DNA of 64,000 nt, from positions 152,591-216,590 of the forward strand of contig JADFDO010000004.1 in assembly GCA_018262855.1 (NCBI GenBank), read 5' to 3'. The DNA comes from Methanolinea sp. GTDB lineage: Archaea; Halobacteriota; Methanomicrobia; Methanomicrobiales; Methanospirillaceae. Numbering within the stretch: the first letter of the stretch is position 1; each line of letters opens with the position of its first letter. The position numbers and the translations under genes were made by a program. The notes below the pieces were generated by a model that saw only the letters and a program-made list of their open reading frames with translations, had not been told where the DNA came from and ran no database searches. Shown piece by piece: positions 18,443-27,929 of the stretch.

Positions 18443-18760
18443 TCAAGTTCCATAGAGGTGCTTTCGGACCTTCACCCCGATAGCCTCCTCCCTCCGTTTC
18501 AGCACGGATGAGTCGATCTTCCCCTCGTGATAGGTGGAGAAGAGTGAATAGACAAAATCCACCGTCAGGTCCATCACCTCCTTCTTGAACCTGACCTCGA
18601 CGGTAGTATCTCCGGCAAACCCCTTGATAGAGAACCAGTCGGGCTTCTCGAACTTGTAGAACCCTTCTCCGAGGTTGGGCAGGGCTTCTACCTGCCCGAA
18701 TGCCCCAAGGTAGGCGAAGAACTCCTTCGTGACCGGTGTGTCGAGGAGAAATTCCTTCAT
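18443..18760 (-). CDS. Conserved-looking protein of unknown function, 105 aa
   Basis: I do not recognise this family. The product begins MKEFLLDTPVTKEFFAYLG and has an alpha/beta composition with a central beta-rich part (WFSIKGFAGDTTVEVRFKKE) and a basic C-terminus. There is no signal peptide or metal motif. An upstream in-frame start at 18811 would overlap the cysteine desulfurase gene by 29 bp. It lies 22 bp after that gene and 16 bp before the methyltransferase on the same strand, which suggests one transcription unit. Confidence 0.6.
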   Translation of the reverse strand: MKEFLLDTPVTKEFFAYLGAFGQVEALPNLGEGFYKFEKPDWFSIKGFAGDTTVEVRFKKEVMDLTVDFVYSLFSTYHEGKIDSSVLKRREEAIGVKVRKHLYGT

Positions 18761-18782
18761 GAAGGAACCATCCGCACAGAGT

Positions 18783-19952
18783 TTATGCCGGACTGACCTG
18801 ACTATCCGCATGGTTGGCGATCTCCTTTATCGCATCCGCCGCTATGCCGCACTCCTGATCGGTAGTGAACCACGAAAGGCTGAGCCGTATGCATCCCATC
18901 CCCCCATCAATTGCCCTGTGCAGGAGGGGGGCACAATGGAGCCCTGTCCGGGCAATGATGCCATATCTCCTTGCCAGCATGAATCCCACGTCATCATTCT
19001 GAAGGCCCTTAATGTTGAACGGGATGATCGGAAGCCCTGGGTTGTCCTGATAGATGGTGATATTCGGCTCCTCTCTTAATTCCCGGATGAGGCAGGACAC
19101 CTGCCTCGCTGCCTTGTTCTCAATGGTGGCAATCCCGGTCTCTTCGATGAACTTTACTCCAGCTGCAAGACCCGCAAGTCCGGGATAGTTGTGGGTCCCT
19201 GCCTCGAACCGCTCAGGCATCCCGCGTGGATGGAGAAGCGAGAAGGAATCGGTCCCCGTCCCCCCGAACCTGACCGGTGCGATCGATTCCGGGTCCCTCA
19301 CATAAAATCCCCCGGTGCCCTGCAGGCCGAGGAGACCCTTGTGCCCGGTGAAGACATAGGCATCAACGGGAAGCGTTGAAAGGTCTATGGGGATGTGTCC
19401 TGCAGTCTGTGCTCCATCGACGATAAAGTATACTCCATTGTCGTGCAGGATCCCCCCTATGGTGCGGATATCCTGGACGGACCCGAGCACGTTGCTCCCG
19501 TGGGTCATGACCATCAGCCGTGTATCCGGCCCAATCGCTGATGCAATGGCATCAGGGTCGACATAGCCCTTCGAGAACGGAAGGACTGTTAACCGGATCC
19601 GGTGCTGCTGTTCGTACTCGGTGAGGGGTCGCAGCACCGAGTTGTGGTCGAGTGCTGTTGTGAGCACGTGGCATCCATGCTCCTTCCCGGTCAGAAATCC
19701 CTGGATAAGGATATTCAGGGAATCGGTCGCATTCTGGGTGAAGACGAGATGCTCGGGTGGATCTGCTCCGAGGATCCGGGAGACCGCCTCGCGTGCCAGG
19801 AGCACATAGTCCTCGCCCTGGCTGCCGGTGGTTCTTCCTGATCCGAAGACGGGGAGGGAAAGGAACTCCCGAACCGCATCCAGGACAGCACCTGGTTTTG
19901 GCCAGCTTGTCGCAGCGTTGTTCAGGTAGATGAGTGGCGGTGTTCCGGTCAT
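18783..19952 (-). CDS. Cysteine desulfurase-family aminotransferase class V
   Basis: The 389-residue PLP enzyme begins PLIYLNNAATSWPKPGAVLDAV. It has the PLP Lys in AYVFTGHKGLLGLQG, the Asp/Gln/His cofactor contacts (FIVDGAQTAGHIPID) and the sulfur-accepting Cys in ARTGLHCAPLLHRAID. This matches the CsdB/SufS-related group (TIGR01977-like). It removes sulfur or selenium from cysteine or selenocysteine for Fe-S or other sulfur transfer. No SufU/IscU gene lies nearby; two small downstream genes on the same strand may be partners. Confidence 0.9.
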   Translation of the reverse strand: MTGTPPLIYLNNAATSWPKPGAVLDAVREFLSLPVFGSGRTTGSQGEDYVLLAREAVSRILGADPPEHLVFTQNATDSLNILIQGFLTGKEHGCHVLTTALDHNSVLRPLTEYEQQHRIRLTVLPFSKGYVDPDAIASAIGPDTRLMVMTHGSNVLGSVQDIRTIGGILHDNGVYFIVDGAQTAGHIPIDLSTLPVDAYVFTGHKGLLGLQGTGGFYVRDPESIAPVRFGGTGTDSFSLLHPRGMPERFEAGTHNYPGLAGLAAGVKFIEETGIATIENKAARQVSCLIRELREEPNITIYQDNPGLPIIPFNIKGLQNDDVGFMLARRYGIIARTGLHCAPLLHRAIDGGMGCIRLSLSWFTTDQECGIAADAIKEIANHADSQVSPA

Positions 19953-20114
19953 AGATCTCTTGTGCCATAACCTCCCAATACATGCCCGCCTCTTCTGAAG
20001 ACTGAGGTGACCCGCATCGGAAGGTTTTCAGATGATCTGTTGAACGGGGCCAAAAAGAGATCGTTTTTGGTATTTGAAAAATGTTTATCGGGCTGGCGAC
20101 GGTAACACTATCTC

Positions 20115-20426
20115 ATGTCGGAGATCACCGCGGAGGCTTTAAGAGATGCTGCCGGTCTGCTGGGAATACACGACCGGGCAAGCCTGAATGAGATCAGGAT
20201 CCGGTACCGCGAGTGCATCAAGGAATGGCATCCTGACGTCTCAAAGAACGATGCCGAAAGTTCCCACGAGATGACGATTCAGCTGAAGAAGGCCTACGAT
20301 CTCCTCGTTGAGTATTGCATGAACCATCCATTCTCATTCCGGACCGAGGATCTCTCAAAAGACCTGGCGCAGTCTCCCGCAGATTTCTGGATGGAGCGGT
20401 TCGGTGACGACCCGATATGGGGGTAA
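20115..20426 (+). CDS. Short J-domain protein
   Basis: The 103-residue protein is essentially a single J domain: AAGLLGIHDRASLNEIRIRYR, the HPD tripeptide in CIKEWHPDVSKND, and a third helix MTIQLKKAYDLLVEYCM. The HPD stimulates the ATPase of DnaK-type Hsp70. There is no Gly/Phe or zinc-finger region, so it is a class III J protein that would direct Hsp70 to a special client. It is divergent from the cysteine desulfurase gene; a role in Fe-S assembly like HscB is possible but unproven. Confidence 0.88.
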   Translation: MSEITAEALRDAAGLLGIHDRASLNEIRIRYRECIKEWHPDVSKNDAESSHEMTIQLKKAYDLLVEYCMNHPFSFRTEDLSKDLAQSPADFWMERFGDDPIWG

Positions 20427-20616
20427 TCACACTCTTTCTTTCGTGATGGGACGATTCGAAAGAACTGCGTGTGAAGTTGGAATTTCGCTTCAGGGGATCC
20501 CATATACACGAACCTGGATACATTCATAATCAGAGCAGGTGGAGCGTCCAGGCCTTTCGCAGGACCGGGCTGTTGTGTATCGCTCCCGCGGGAAGATGAG
20601 AGCCGCCACAGGGGCA

Positions 20617-23154
20617 TCAGGCTTTTCCAGGGGTATCGCCTGTATACCGGTAATACGACAGCTTTACCAGTTCTGCAGTCACGAAAAATGCCGCGACAAG
20701 CCCGAGGATAATCCCAAGTGAGGAGAGGGGGGGAGGTGCAAAGGAGAAAACCTCCTGTCCAAACGAAGTATAGGGGAGTATGATTGTGACGGCAGCGGCA
20801 ACCGCGGTCAGTATCATCAGGGACCACGATGGACGGCTCGCCTTGAAGAAGGGAAGCCTGGTTCTGATAGAGAAGAGAAACACGAGTTCGGTCAGGATGC
20901 TCCCAACGAACCAGCTGGTTTGGAGGACCTGGGCACCCTGGCCAACGAAGATCGCAAAGAATGCGAAGTCATCGACCGTGCTTATCACGCCGAGGAGAGT
21001 TGCAATAAGCACGATCTCCTTCAAATCGTACCTTCCCGGCATTTCCAGCTCCAATTCGTCCACGGTGTCGGTGGCAATCGAGATCATGGGAAAATCTGAC
21101 AGAAGATTCACGAGCAGTATCTGGAGCGGCAGCATGGGAAGGAACGGGATGAAGAGTGAGACAATCGCAATGGCATAAAAATTCCCGAAGTTCGAAGCCA
21201 GGGTCGCCTTCAGGTACTTAACACTGTTGGCAAACACGCCCCTCCCACTCCTTATCCCGTCGATAATCACTTCTAGATTTTTCTGCAGGAGTATGATGTC
21301 AGCCGCCTCTCTCGCAATCTCAGCAGCGCTGTCCACGACAAGCGAGACGCCTGCAAGCTTGAGTGCCGGTGCATCGTTGATTCCTTCGCCGAGGAATCCC
21401 ACCGTGCAGGTTCTCTGGAGCGACTGGATGATCTCGTATTTCTGCTCGGGTGTAATGCGGGCGAAGACCGCATAGTCAAGAATCGCCTGATCACGCTCGG
21501 CAGGGGACATCGCCATCAATGCAGAGCCCCTGATCACGCGGGTCGGGTCATCAAGGAGGCCTATCTTGACTCCCACCGCACTGGCAACTTCGGGGCTGTC
21601 TCCGGTTATTATTTTAATCGCAACGCCAAGCTCCTTCGCCTTCTCCATTGCACGGTATGTCGAAGGTTTGATGGGATCGGTGAATGCAATAGCCCCGTGA
21701 AACTCGAGATCCCAGAGATCTTCAGGTGAAACGCCAGACGTGTCAGGTAAGACAGCTTTTGTGGCGATTGCTATTGTCCGTTCACCGGCATGCCCCCTTC
21801 CGGCAAGCCATGAGAGGAGGGTGTCGCGTTCTTCTGCAGGCATTGAGGGGCACACTTTGAGGATCTCCTCGGGTGCTCCCCGGACAATGATCTCAGGCCC
21901 TGCAGGAGTGCGGGCCAGCACTGCGTTCATCCGGATCCGGGGATCGAACGGGAGTTCTGCCAGGCGCTCCGAATGCGGGATTGCTCCACGGTAAAGCCGG
22001 GAAGCCCCCTCGACAAGTGCAATATCAAATGGCTCGGTCTTCTCCTCGGTCTCTGCAACGGTCTGAAGGGCATAAGAAAAGAGGTCCTGGTCCGCTCCCG
22101 GAGATACTTCCGTGACAGAAAGGGTGTTCTCGGTGAGCGTTCCGGTCTTGTCCGAGCAAAGAACCTCGATACTGCCGATATCCTCGATGGCCGTCAGCCG
22201 CTTGACCACCACGTCCTGTTTTGCCAGATCGAGTGCACCGCGGGAGAGCGAGACCGTGGTGACAACAGGAAGCGCCTCCGGCACCACGCTGACCACGAGC
22301 GCAATGGAAAATACCACCAGTTCGATGAGATTGATCGAATCTCCCTTAAGCAGAAGGTTCGCCACGAACACGAACACCAGGGTGACCAGGATCATCCGGA
22401 GGATGAACCGGGAAAATCTCCCGATCCCCCTGGAGAATTCACTCTCCTTGGTAGTCTCCACCGTGAGGCGTGCAAGGGCTCCCATCGTGGTGCGGGCACC
22501 CGTCTCCACAACGACTGCAACCGCCTCTCCACCGACCACCGATGTCCCGGAGAAACAGAGGTTGTGGCAGTCGTAGAGGGTCGGGGGATCTGCCGGAAGG
22601 GTGTCAGGGTTCTTCGCGACCGGGATGGATTCACCGGTCAGCACGGTCTCATTAACGACAAAGTTTTGCGTGCTGAGAACCCGGATATCGGCCGGAACCA
22701 CATCCCCGGTGCCGAGTTTTATGATGTCGCCCGGCACCAGATCCCGCGATTCTATGGGGCGCCAGGATGAATCCCGCCTCACCCTGCTCTTTGGCTTGAT
22801 GAACTGCTGCAATGCCCTGAGCGACTGCTCGGACCTGTATTCCTGGTAGAACCCGAGTGCCGCGTTGATCAGCACGAACACAAGGATGACGGCGCCATCG
22901 ATGTATTCACCAATCACAAAGACGATAGATGAGGCGACCAGGAGCAGGTATATGAACGCGGATTTAAACTGCCGGATGAGGATCTCCCACCACTGGACCT
23001 TGTTGGCAGTGATCTCATTATATCCTGATCCAACAAGCCTTTGTGATGCTTCGGCTGAAGATAATCCCTGGTCGGCCGAAGTCCTGAAATGCGCCAGGAT
23101 CTCACCGGTGGAGAATGTGGAAAAATGTTTCGTGTCCTTTCTTATTGGAGTCAT
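20617..23154 (-). CDS. MgtA-like cation-transporting P-type ATPase
   Basis: The 845-residue pump has an N-terminal cation-ATPase domain (GLSSAEASQRLVGSGYNEI), actuator motif TGESIPVAK, phosphorylation site CSDKTGTLTEN with Asp335, KIITGDSPEVA, and the hinge GEGINDAPAL with Glu590 where Asp is usual. The tail resembles bacterial Mg2+ importers (NFGNFYAIAIVSLFIPFLPM). No CxxC metal domain is present, so a Cu/Zn pump is unlikely and Mg2+ transport is the best call. I chose the ATG at 23154; a GTG at 23199 would add 15 residues. Confidence 0.9.
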   Translation of the reverse strand: MTPIRKDTKHFSTFSTGEILAHFRTSADQGLSSAEASQRLVGSGYNEITANKVQWWEILIRQFKSAFIYLLLVASSIVFVIGEYIDGAVILVFVLINAALGFYQEYRSEQSLRALQQFIKPKSRVRRDSSWRPIESRDLVPGDIIKLGTGDVVPADIRVLSTQNFVVNETVLTGESIPVAKNPDTLPADPPTLYDCHNLCFSGTSVVGGEAVAVVVETGARTTMGALARLTVETTKESEFSRGIGRFSRFILRMILVTLVFVFVANLLLKGDSINLIELVVFSIALVVSVVPEALPVVTTVSLSRGALDLAKQDVVVKRLTAIEDIGSIEVLCSDKTGTLTENTLSVTEVSPGADQDLFSYALQTVAETEEKTEPFDIALVEGASRLYRGAIPHSERLAELPFDPRIRMNAVLARTPAGPEIIVRGAPEEILKVCPSMPAEERDTLLSWLAGRGHAGERTIAIATKAVLPDTSGVSPEDLWDLEFHGAIAFTDPIKPSTYRAMEKAKELGVAIKIITGDSPEVASAVGVKIGLLDDPTRVIRGSALMAMSPAERDQAILDYAVFARITPEQKYEIIQSLQRTCTVGFLGEGINDAPALKLAGVSLVVDSAAEIAREAADIILLQKNLEVIIDGIRSGRGVFANSVKYLKATLASNFGNFYAIAIVSLFIPFLPMLPLQILLVNLLSDFPMISIATDTVDELELEMPGRYDLKEIVLIATLLGVISTVDDFAFFAIFVGQGAQVLQTSWFVGSILTELVFLFSIRTRLPFFKASRPSWSLMILTAVAAAVTIILPYTSFGQEVFSFAPPPLSSLGIILGLVAAFFVTAELVKLSYYRYTGDTPGKA

Positions 23155-23351
23155 CGTGCGAGGGCCCACCGCTTCGCTATGAGACGTCAGTATTCTCACA
23201 CAGTTATAAGTTCGTATTATCCCACAATCCGGCAGGTGGAGATATCCGGGACACCGGCTGTTCCACTCCGGGGGTTGCTCCGGGAGACCCCAAAAAAAAT
23301 GACCTTTCAGGAAACCTGGTGAAGGGAGGACAATTCAAAAGGGAGGTGTGG

Positions 23352-23558
23352 TCAGGCAGATTTTGCCGCGAGCACCACATCCTCTTCCTTGATGGTTTTA
23401 CGCCCGGCGTGTATCGCGAGCTTGTTCGCCTCTTTTACCAGGTTTGCAATGTAGTCTTCTGACTTTGCGACAAGAGCAGCAGCGGCGTCGCTGCCGACAC
23501 GCTCTGCTCCACTCTGCTTGGCAATCCTAACGACTGCCGCAATAGGTAAATCTGCCAC
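23352..23558 (-). CDS. Archaeal histone
   Basis: The 68-residue protein is a single histone fold: helix 1 PIAAVVRIAKQSGAERV, a long middle helix with SDAAAALVAKSEDYIANL, and KTIKEEDVVLAAKSA at the end. Length and residues fit the HMf family, which forms dimers and larger filaments on DNA. Translation begins with GTG at 23558 behind GAGGT. A strong TATA box sits at 23592-23604. Confidence 0.97.
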   Translation of the reverse strand: MADLPIAAVVRIAKQSGAERVGSDAAAALVAKSEDYIANLVKEANKLAIHAGRKTIKEEDVVLAAKSA

Positions 23559-23591
23559 CTTGATTACCTCAAATCAATAAACGCTTAAATA

Positions 23592-23604
23592 GTATATATA
23601 AATT
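23592..23604 (-). promoter_or_regulatory. Strong TATA box of the histone gene
   Basis: On the minus strand the sequence reads TTTATATATACT, close to the archaeal TATA consensus and about 35-45 bp before the GTG start. The resulting leader would be short and would still hold the GAGGT ribosome binding site at 23566-23570. Confidence 0.7.
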
Positions 23605-23697
23605 ACCCCTGATTTGCCCAAAATTGCCATGAAATTGCATCCCAACCATTGTGTGGGGTGTATACGAAAAAAGAGCATAAAACTGCCATCCAAAAAA

Positions 23698-23720
23698 ATC
23701 CCGGTAACAGGAGCCGGGAT
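23698..23720 (-). terminator. Hairpin-plus-U-run terminator
   Basis: ATCCCGG (23698-23704) pairs perfectly with CCGGGAT (23714-23720). On the minus strand it is followed by seven T residues, placing it about 90 bp after the stop of the zinc-ribbon gene. On the plus strand a six-T run follows a little further away, so it could work in both directions. Confidence 0.65.
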
Positions 23721-23811
23721 AAATCTCTTTTTTCGGGCCTTATTTTTGGTTTTTATCGTGAAAAACAGAACAAATCACTTTTTGAAATGCGTACGCAAAT
23801 CTCTTTTCTCT

Positions 23812-24003
23812 TCACTTCCCGGAGAGATAGAAACCCCCGTCTTCCTGGACGAGCGGCACCTGATCGCGGGCACCGCGGGCGTATACTGCAAAGACAGCCC
23901 TGCAGAGGTGATACCGGCATTCCCAGAGATCCCCATCATTTATCGGCGCCACGAGTTCGGACTTGCAAGCAGGGCACCTTATGCGTGGACGCGTACCGTG
24001 CAT
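23812..24003 (-). CDS. Small zinc-ribbon protein
   Basis: The 63-residue product contains RIRCPACKSELVAP and LWECRYHLCRAVFAVY, that is CxxC followed by Cx4C after an aromatic-rich strand, the layout of a small zinc ribbon. I choose the ATG at 24003 because upstream in-frame sequence looks non-coding. There is no clear ribosome binding site. A terminator-like hairpin follows it. Function is unknown; it may bind nucleic acid. Confidence 0.55.
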   Translation of the reverse strand: MHGTRPRIRCPACKSELVAPINDGDLWECRYHLCRAVFAVYARGARDQVPLVQEDGGFYLSGK

Positions 24004-24458
24004 GTACAGGAAGGAAGGCCTTGGTATCAACAGGCCCTGCCATATGGGGAGCGAAAGTGGAGTCGAACGGTTCACTCCGGTAAAAATGTGAGTTTGCCAG
24101 GAAATAACCATCGAGGGGTTTTGCAGCGAAATTCTCAAAAGCCACAATTCTTTGAAATCACCTGGTGGTGTGCTGCTCCTGTGTCAAGCCTTGTGCATAT
24201 TCATGGTCCGGATGGTTCCCAGCAGTAAGTTTATCCGGTATGTGAATCAGTATAAAAAGAGGGATATTGGGGGTCTGGAAACGGGGGGGAGTATTATCCA
24301 GGCAGTCACGTGGATGAACAAATCCATCCTTGACAGGAAGATGAGACTGCCGGGCAAGCATAGTGAGATTGCGTTCGTTCCATACCTTCTCTGTCGTGGT
24401 GACAGCCCTGTCCTTCTCATAAGGTTCGCAAATCCCTTGGTGGGTGGAGTCTGCTAAA
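24004..24458. other. Intergenic region with a candidate promoter
   Basis: No gene in these 455 bases convinces me. A TATA-like AGTATAAAAAG lies at about 24249-24259 on the plus strand, roughly 200 bp before the histidine kinase start, so the kinase mRNA may have a leader of about 175 bases. Confidence 0.4.
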
Positions 24459-27119
24459 ATGGCTGGAAATGGGGGGAAGCGGAAGGAGAAACAACAACCA
24501 CTCTTTTCATTCTCAAACTATCTTCTCATCTCCATGATCTTCCTCATCCTCGTGCTTGCGGCGGGTATCACCTATTTTGATTACCGCCAGGCAGAGGAGA
24601 TGTACCAGAAAAGTGCCCGTGTAATGCAGGAACAGACTGAGCAGGACATTACCCAGACGGTCAAGATAGTGGATGACTCATACGCAATGTATGATAATTC
24701 GCTCAATTTCCAGATGCAAAAAGATTTTTCTCTCTTTCTCCAGGAGTACGAACTCGCTGGCCGGGATCCTTCGAGAATGGATCTGCAAGGGCTCAAGAAG
24801 GTGATGAACGATACCATGGACCTCTATATCATCAACGAGTCGGTCATGGTGGAGTTCACCACCTATGAACCTGACCAGAACCTCGACTTCAGCCAGTGGC
24901 CATATTCCTACAATTTCCTGAAAGACCTCTTTACAAAGGAGGGTTTTTATCCTGACCGGGTGGTCTACGAGGTAGCAACGGGACACCTCAGAAAATATGC
25001 CTACATGCCCACTCCGGACCACCGGTATATCCTCGAACTCGGTATGACTGAAAAGGGGATCGGGGAGCGGCCGGCCATCCAGTTCCAGGAACCCCTGCGC
25101 AAGATGGCCTCCAATAATCCCAACATCATCAGTTATACTTCGTTTGATACTGTTGGCAGAGAGATTGGAAAGATGGCCGAGAACCGGAGAACTGCTCCCC
25201 CGCAAGTCCAGACCGTTATCAATGAGAAGAGAACAATTGAAGTGGTTGATTCGACGAACGACACGATCATCAGGTATCTTCTCGTTGATCTTTCTGGTGA
25301 AGGGTATGCCTCGGACACGAGCTGGATCATCGAGCTCGTCTACGACCAGTCTGAAATGAAAGCCCAGTTGAACAACCTTATCTTTTACCACTCACTTGTT
25401 GGACTGCTTGCAGTGCTTTTGAGTGCGGGTATTGCAATTGTCCTTTCCAGGATCCTCACAAAACCCATTACCCAAATGGTCAACGACATTGACACCATTT
25501 CAAAAGGGGACCTTGACCACGCGATCTCAAGGACCGATATCGTCGAATTCACACAGATCGAGAAAAGCACCACCTCGCTCGTGAACACTCTGAAGGGGAT
25601 GATCGAACGGCTCCAGCTGAGCGAGGAAGATCTCAGGAAGAGCGAAGAGAATTACAGGACAGTCGTAGAGAACCAGACCGAGCTGATTGCCCGGTTCCTC
25701 CCTGACGGGACGCACGTGTTTGTGAATGATGCATACTGCAATTATTTCGACGTCCCGTGCAGTGAACTGATTGGAAGGGTGATGTGGCCAAGAATCGCTG
25801 AAGAGGACAGGGCCCGTGTAAGAGTTCATTACCAGTCACTCACCCCAGAAAATCCGACCGCGTCTATAGAGTACCGGATACTATTGCCCAGCAGTGAAGT
25901 GCGCTGGCTCCAGTGGAATGACAGGGCGATCTTTTCACCCGACGGGGTTATCATCGAGTACCAGACTGTCGGGAGGGATGTCACAGAGAGAAAGAGGATC
26001 GAAGAGGATCTCATCGAGAGCGAGAGAAAGTTCCGCGATCTTGCGAGCCTGCTGCCTCAGGTAATCTTTGAGACAGACCTCGACGGCCGGATAACCTACG
26101 TGAATCAGTCAGCATACGGAGAATTCGGCTACAGCCATGAGGACGTCGAAGAGGGTGTCAATTTCATCCAGGTGATAGTTCCCGAAGACCGAATCACTGC
26201 AATCCGGAATTTTACAAGCATTATCGAGGGTCATATAGTACCTAATGCCGAGTATCGTATGATAAGGAAAGACGGATCAATGCTTGACGGTTTAGTATAC
26301 TCCTCTGCAATCGTGAAGGATGGGAAAACCATGGGAATCCGCGGGATTCTTGTAGACATCACCAAGCTAAAACAGGTCGAGGGTGAGCTCCGCAGGCTCA
26401 ATGAGGAACTGGAAACCCGCGTTGCAGTAAGAACCGCAGATCTCGAGGTTGCGAACCGCGAACTGGAGGCGTTCTCATACTCGGTCTCACACGACCTCCG
26501 GGCACCGTTGCGTGCCATCGACGGTTTCTCCTCCATTCTCATCACCGAGCATGGATCAACGCTCGATCCGAAGATCAGGGATCTCCTCGAGAGGATCAGG
26601 ATGAATGCCCAGAAGATGGGGCAGCTCATTGATTCTATCCTGAACTTCTCGCGGATGTCCCGCCAGCCCCTTAAAAAGGAGAGGTTGTACCCTGGGCAGA
26701 TCGTAAACGATGTGCTCGAGGAGTTGAAGCCCCAGCGGGAACGACGGAAGGTAGAGATTCGGGTAGGGACGCTCCCCGCGTGTGACGGCGATCCTGCACT
26801 CATCAAGCAGGTATTCATGAACCTTATCTCGAATGCCCTGAAGTTCACCAGGAAAAGAGAACATGCCCTCATCGAGGTCTTCTCTTTAGAAAAGGAAGGT
26901 ACCACCTTATTTGTCATCAGGGACAACGGAGTCGGGTTTGACATGAAATACGCAAGCAAGCTCTTCGCAGTGTTCCAGCGGCTCCACGAAGAGAAAGAGT
27001 ACGAAGGGACCGGGATTGGCCTTGCGATCGTGCACCGGATCATCCAGCGGCACGGAGGAAAAGTGTGGATCGAGAGCGAGGTTGAGAAAGGGACCACCGT
27101 GTATTTCACGCTGGGATGA
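24459..27119 (+). CDS. Membrane-bound PAS/HAMP sensor histidine kinase
   Basis: The 886-residue protein has a transmembrane helix at about 21-40, an extracytoplasmic sensor of about 265 residues, a second helix at about 306-332, HAMP (PITQMVNDIDTISKGDLDH), PAS domains at about 397-515 and 520-645, then HisKA with the phospho-acceptor His678 (SVSHDLRAP) and a HATPase_c domain (NLISNALKF, DNGVGFD, GTGIGLAIV). It autophosphorylates in response to an outside ligand and perhaps an intracellular PAS cue. I choose the ATG at 24459 over a GTG at 24444 because GGAG precedes it. No response regulator lies nearby. Confidence 0.93.
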   Translation: MAGNGGKRKEKQQPLFSFSNYLLISMIFLILVLAAGITYFDYRQAEEMYQKSARVMQEQTEQDITQTVKIVDDSYAMYDNSLNFQMQKDFSLFLQEYELAGRDPSRMDLQGLKKVMNDTMDLYIINESVMVEFTTYEPDQNLDFSQWPYSYNFLKDLFTKEGFYPDRVVYEVATGHLRKYAYMPTPDHRYILELGMTEKGIGERPAIQFQEPLRKMASNNPNIISYTSFDTVGREIGKMAENRRTAPPQVQTVINEKRTIEVVDSTNDTIIRYLLVDLSGEGYASDTSWIIELVYDQSEMKAQLNNLIFYHSLVGLLAVLLSAGIAIVLSRILTKPITQMVNDIDTISKGDLDHAISRTDIVEFTQIEKSTTSLVNTLKGMIERLQLSEEDLRKSEENYRTVVENQTELIARFLPDGTHVFVNDAYCNYFDVPCSELIGRVMWPRIAEEDRARVRVHYQSLTPENPTASIEYRILLPSSEVRWLQWNDRAIFSPDGVIIEYQTVGRDVTERKRIEEDLIESERKFRDLASLLPQVIFETDLDGRITYVNQSAYGEFGYSHEDVEEGVNFIQVIVPEDRITAIRNFTSIIEGHIVPNAEYRMIRKDGSMLDGLVYSSAIVKDGKTMGIRGILVDITKLKQVEGELRRLNEELETRVAVRTADLEVANRELEAFSYSVSHDLRAPLRAIDGFSSILITEHGSTLDPKIRDLLERIRMNAQKMGQLIDSILNFSRMSRQPLKKERLYPGQIVNDVLEELKPQRERRKVEIRVGTLPACDGDPALIKQVFMNLISNALKFTRKREHALIEVFSLEKEGTTLFVIRDNGVGFDMKYASKLFAVFQRLHEEKEYEGTGIGLAIVHRIIQRHGGKVWIESEVEKGTTVYFTLG

Positions 27120-27232
27120 GATGGACGCCTCTTCACCTCTCACATCCCGGACGGTCTCCCGCGAGAGGGAACTCACAGCGATGAAGCGTGCAGGAATGAA
27201 TCATTAATAACTTCCAGATCCCACATTTTTCC

Positions 27233-27646
27233 ATGCGATGGAATATTCTCTATATTTCGATCCTTGTGGTCATTCTTACAGCGTGTACAGTGCCGGGGTG
27301 CCTCGATTCCTCCAGCGCAGGCATCGCGTCAATCACCACCGACAAGGACCTTTATCATTCACACGAGGTCATGAATATCACGGTCTCAATTTCTTCTCAG
27401 GGGAATATTGGCAACGCCACCCTCCGTCTACGGGGTATCCAGGATGATGATGGTCACTTCCAGCTCAACAAGGATATCCCTGTCATCCTCGCGCCCGGTC
27501 AAAATATTCAGGTCTACAGCCACCAGCTCCCTCACTGTTCCTCCTGTTCAGGGCTTCTTGAAGGGACGTACAGGATTGATGCAAGCCTTCTCCAGAACGG
27601 GGAAATCATATCGAATATGACGCACACTTTCCAGCTGAAACAGTAA
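27233..27646 (+). CDS. Small secreted lipoprotein with Ig-like domain
   Basis: The 137-residue product has a signal sequence and possible lipobox Cys at 18 (LTAC) or 23 (VPGC). The mature part begins ITTDKDLYHSHEVMNITVSI and ends LEGTYRIDASLLQNGE, a single Ig-like or macroglobulin MG2-like beta domain. It carries an HCSSCSG Cys pair near the end that could form a disulfide or bind metal. It follows the histidine kinase by 113 bp; a periplasm-like ligand-binding role is inferred only. Confidence 0.75.
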   Translation: MRWNILYISILVVILTACTVPGCLDSSSAGIASITTDKDLYHSHEVMNITVSISSQGNIGNATLRLRGIQDDDGHFQLNKDIPVILAPGQNIQVYSHQLPHCSSCSGLLEGTYRIDASLLQNGEIISNMTHTFQLKQ

Positions 27647-27929
27647 TATTCATCATCCGATATCCACTTTTTTTAAGCGGTAAAAGATCAAGGAAACCTC
27701 GCCATCGTCATCGATGGATTCGTATCATCGCGATACCTGGCAATACCGGTGACATCCTGCGAAGTCTCTGCGATATGGTCGATTATTCTGAACGCATCAC
27801 CGGGACCATCACCGAGTGATTCGCAACTCCGAACACCCTTGCAGGGTATATGCCCTGACATGAACATCGTCCTTTTTCCCCTACCCCGGACAAAAAAATA
27901 ACCAGGAAGCACCCCCAATACTTCAGTGA

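Noticed and set aside
23614..24228. Plus-strand frame of about 200 codons beside the histone gene
   Set aside because: It runs through a terminator-like hairpin and poly-A/T stretches and is antisense to a small zinc-ribbon protein.
27688..27918. Minus-strand 76-codon frame between two lipoprotein genes
   Set aside because: No family features, no ribosome binding site, and it lies antisense in a plausible promoter gap.
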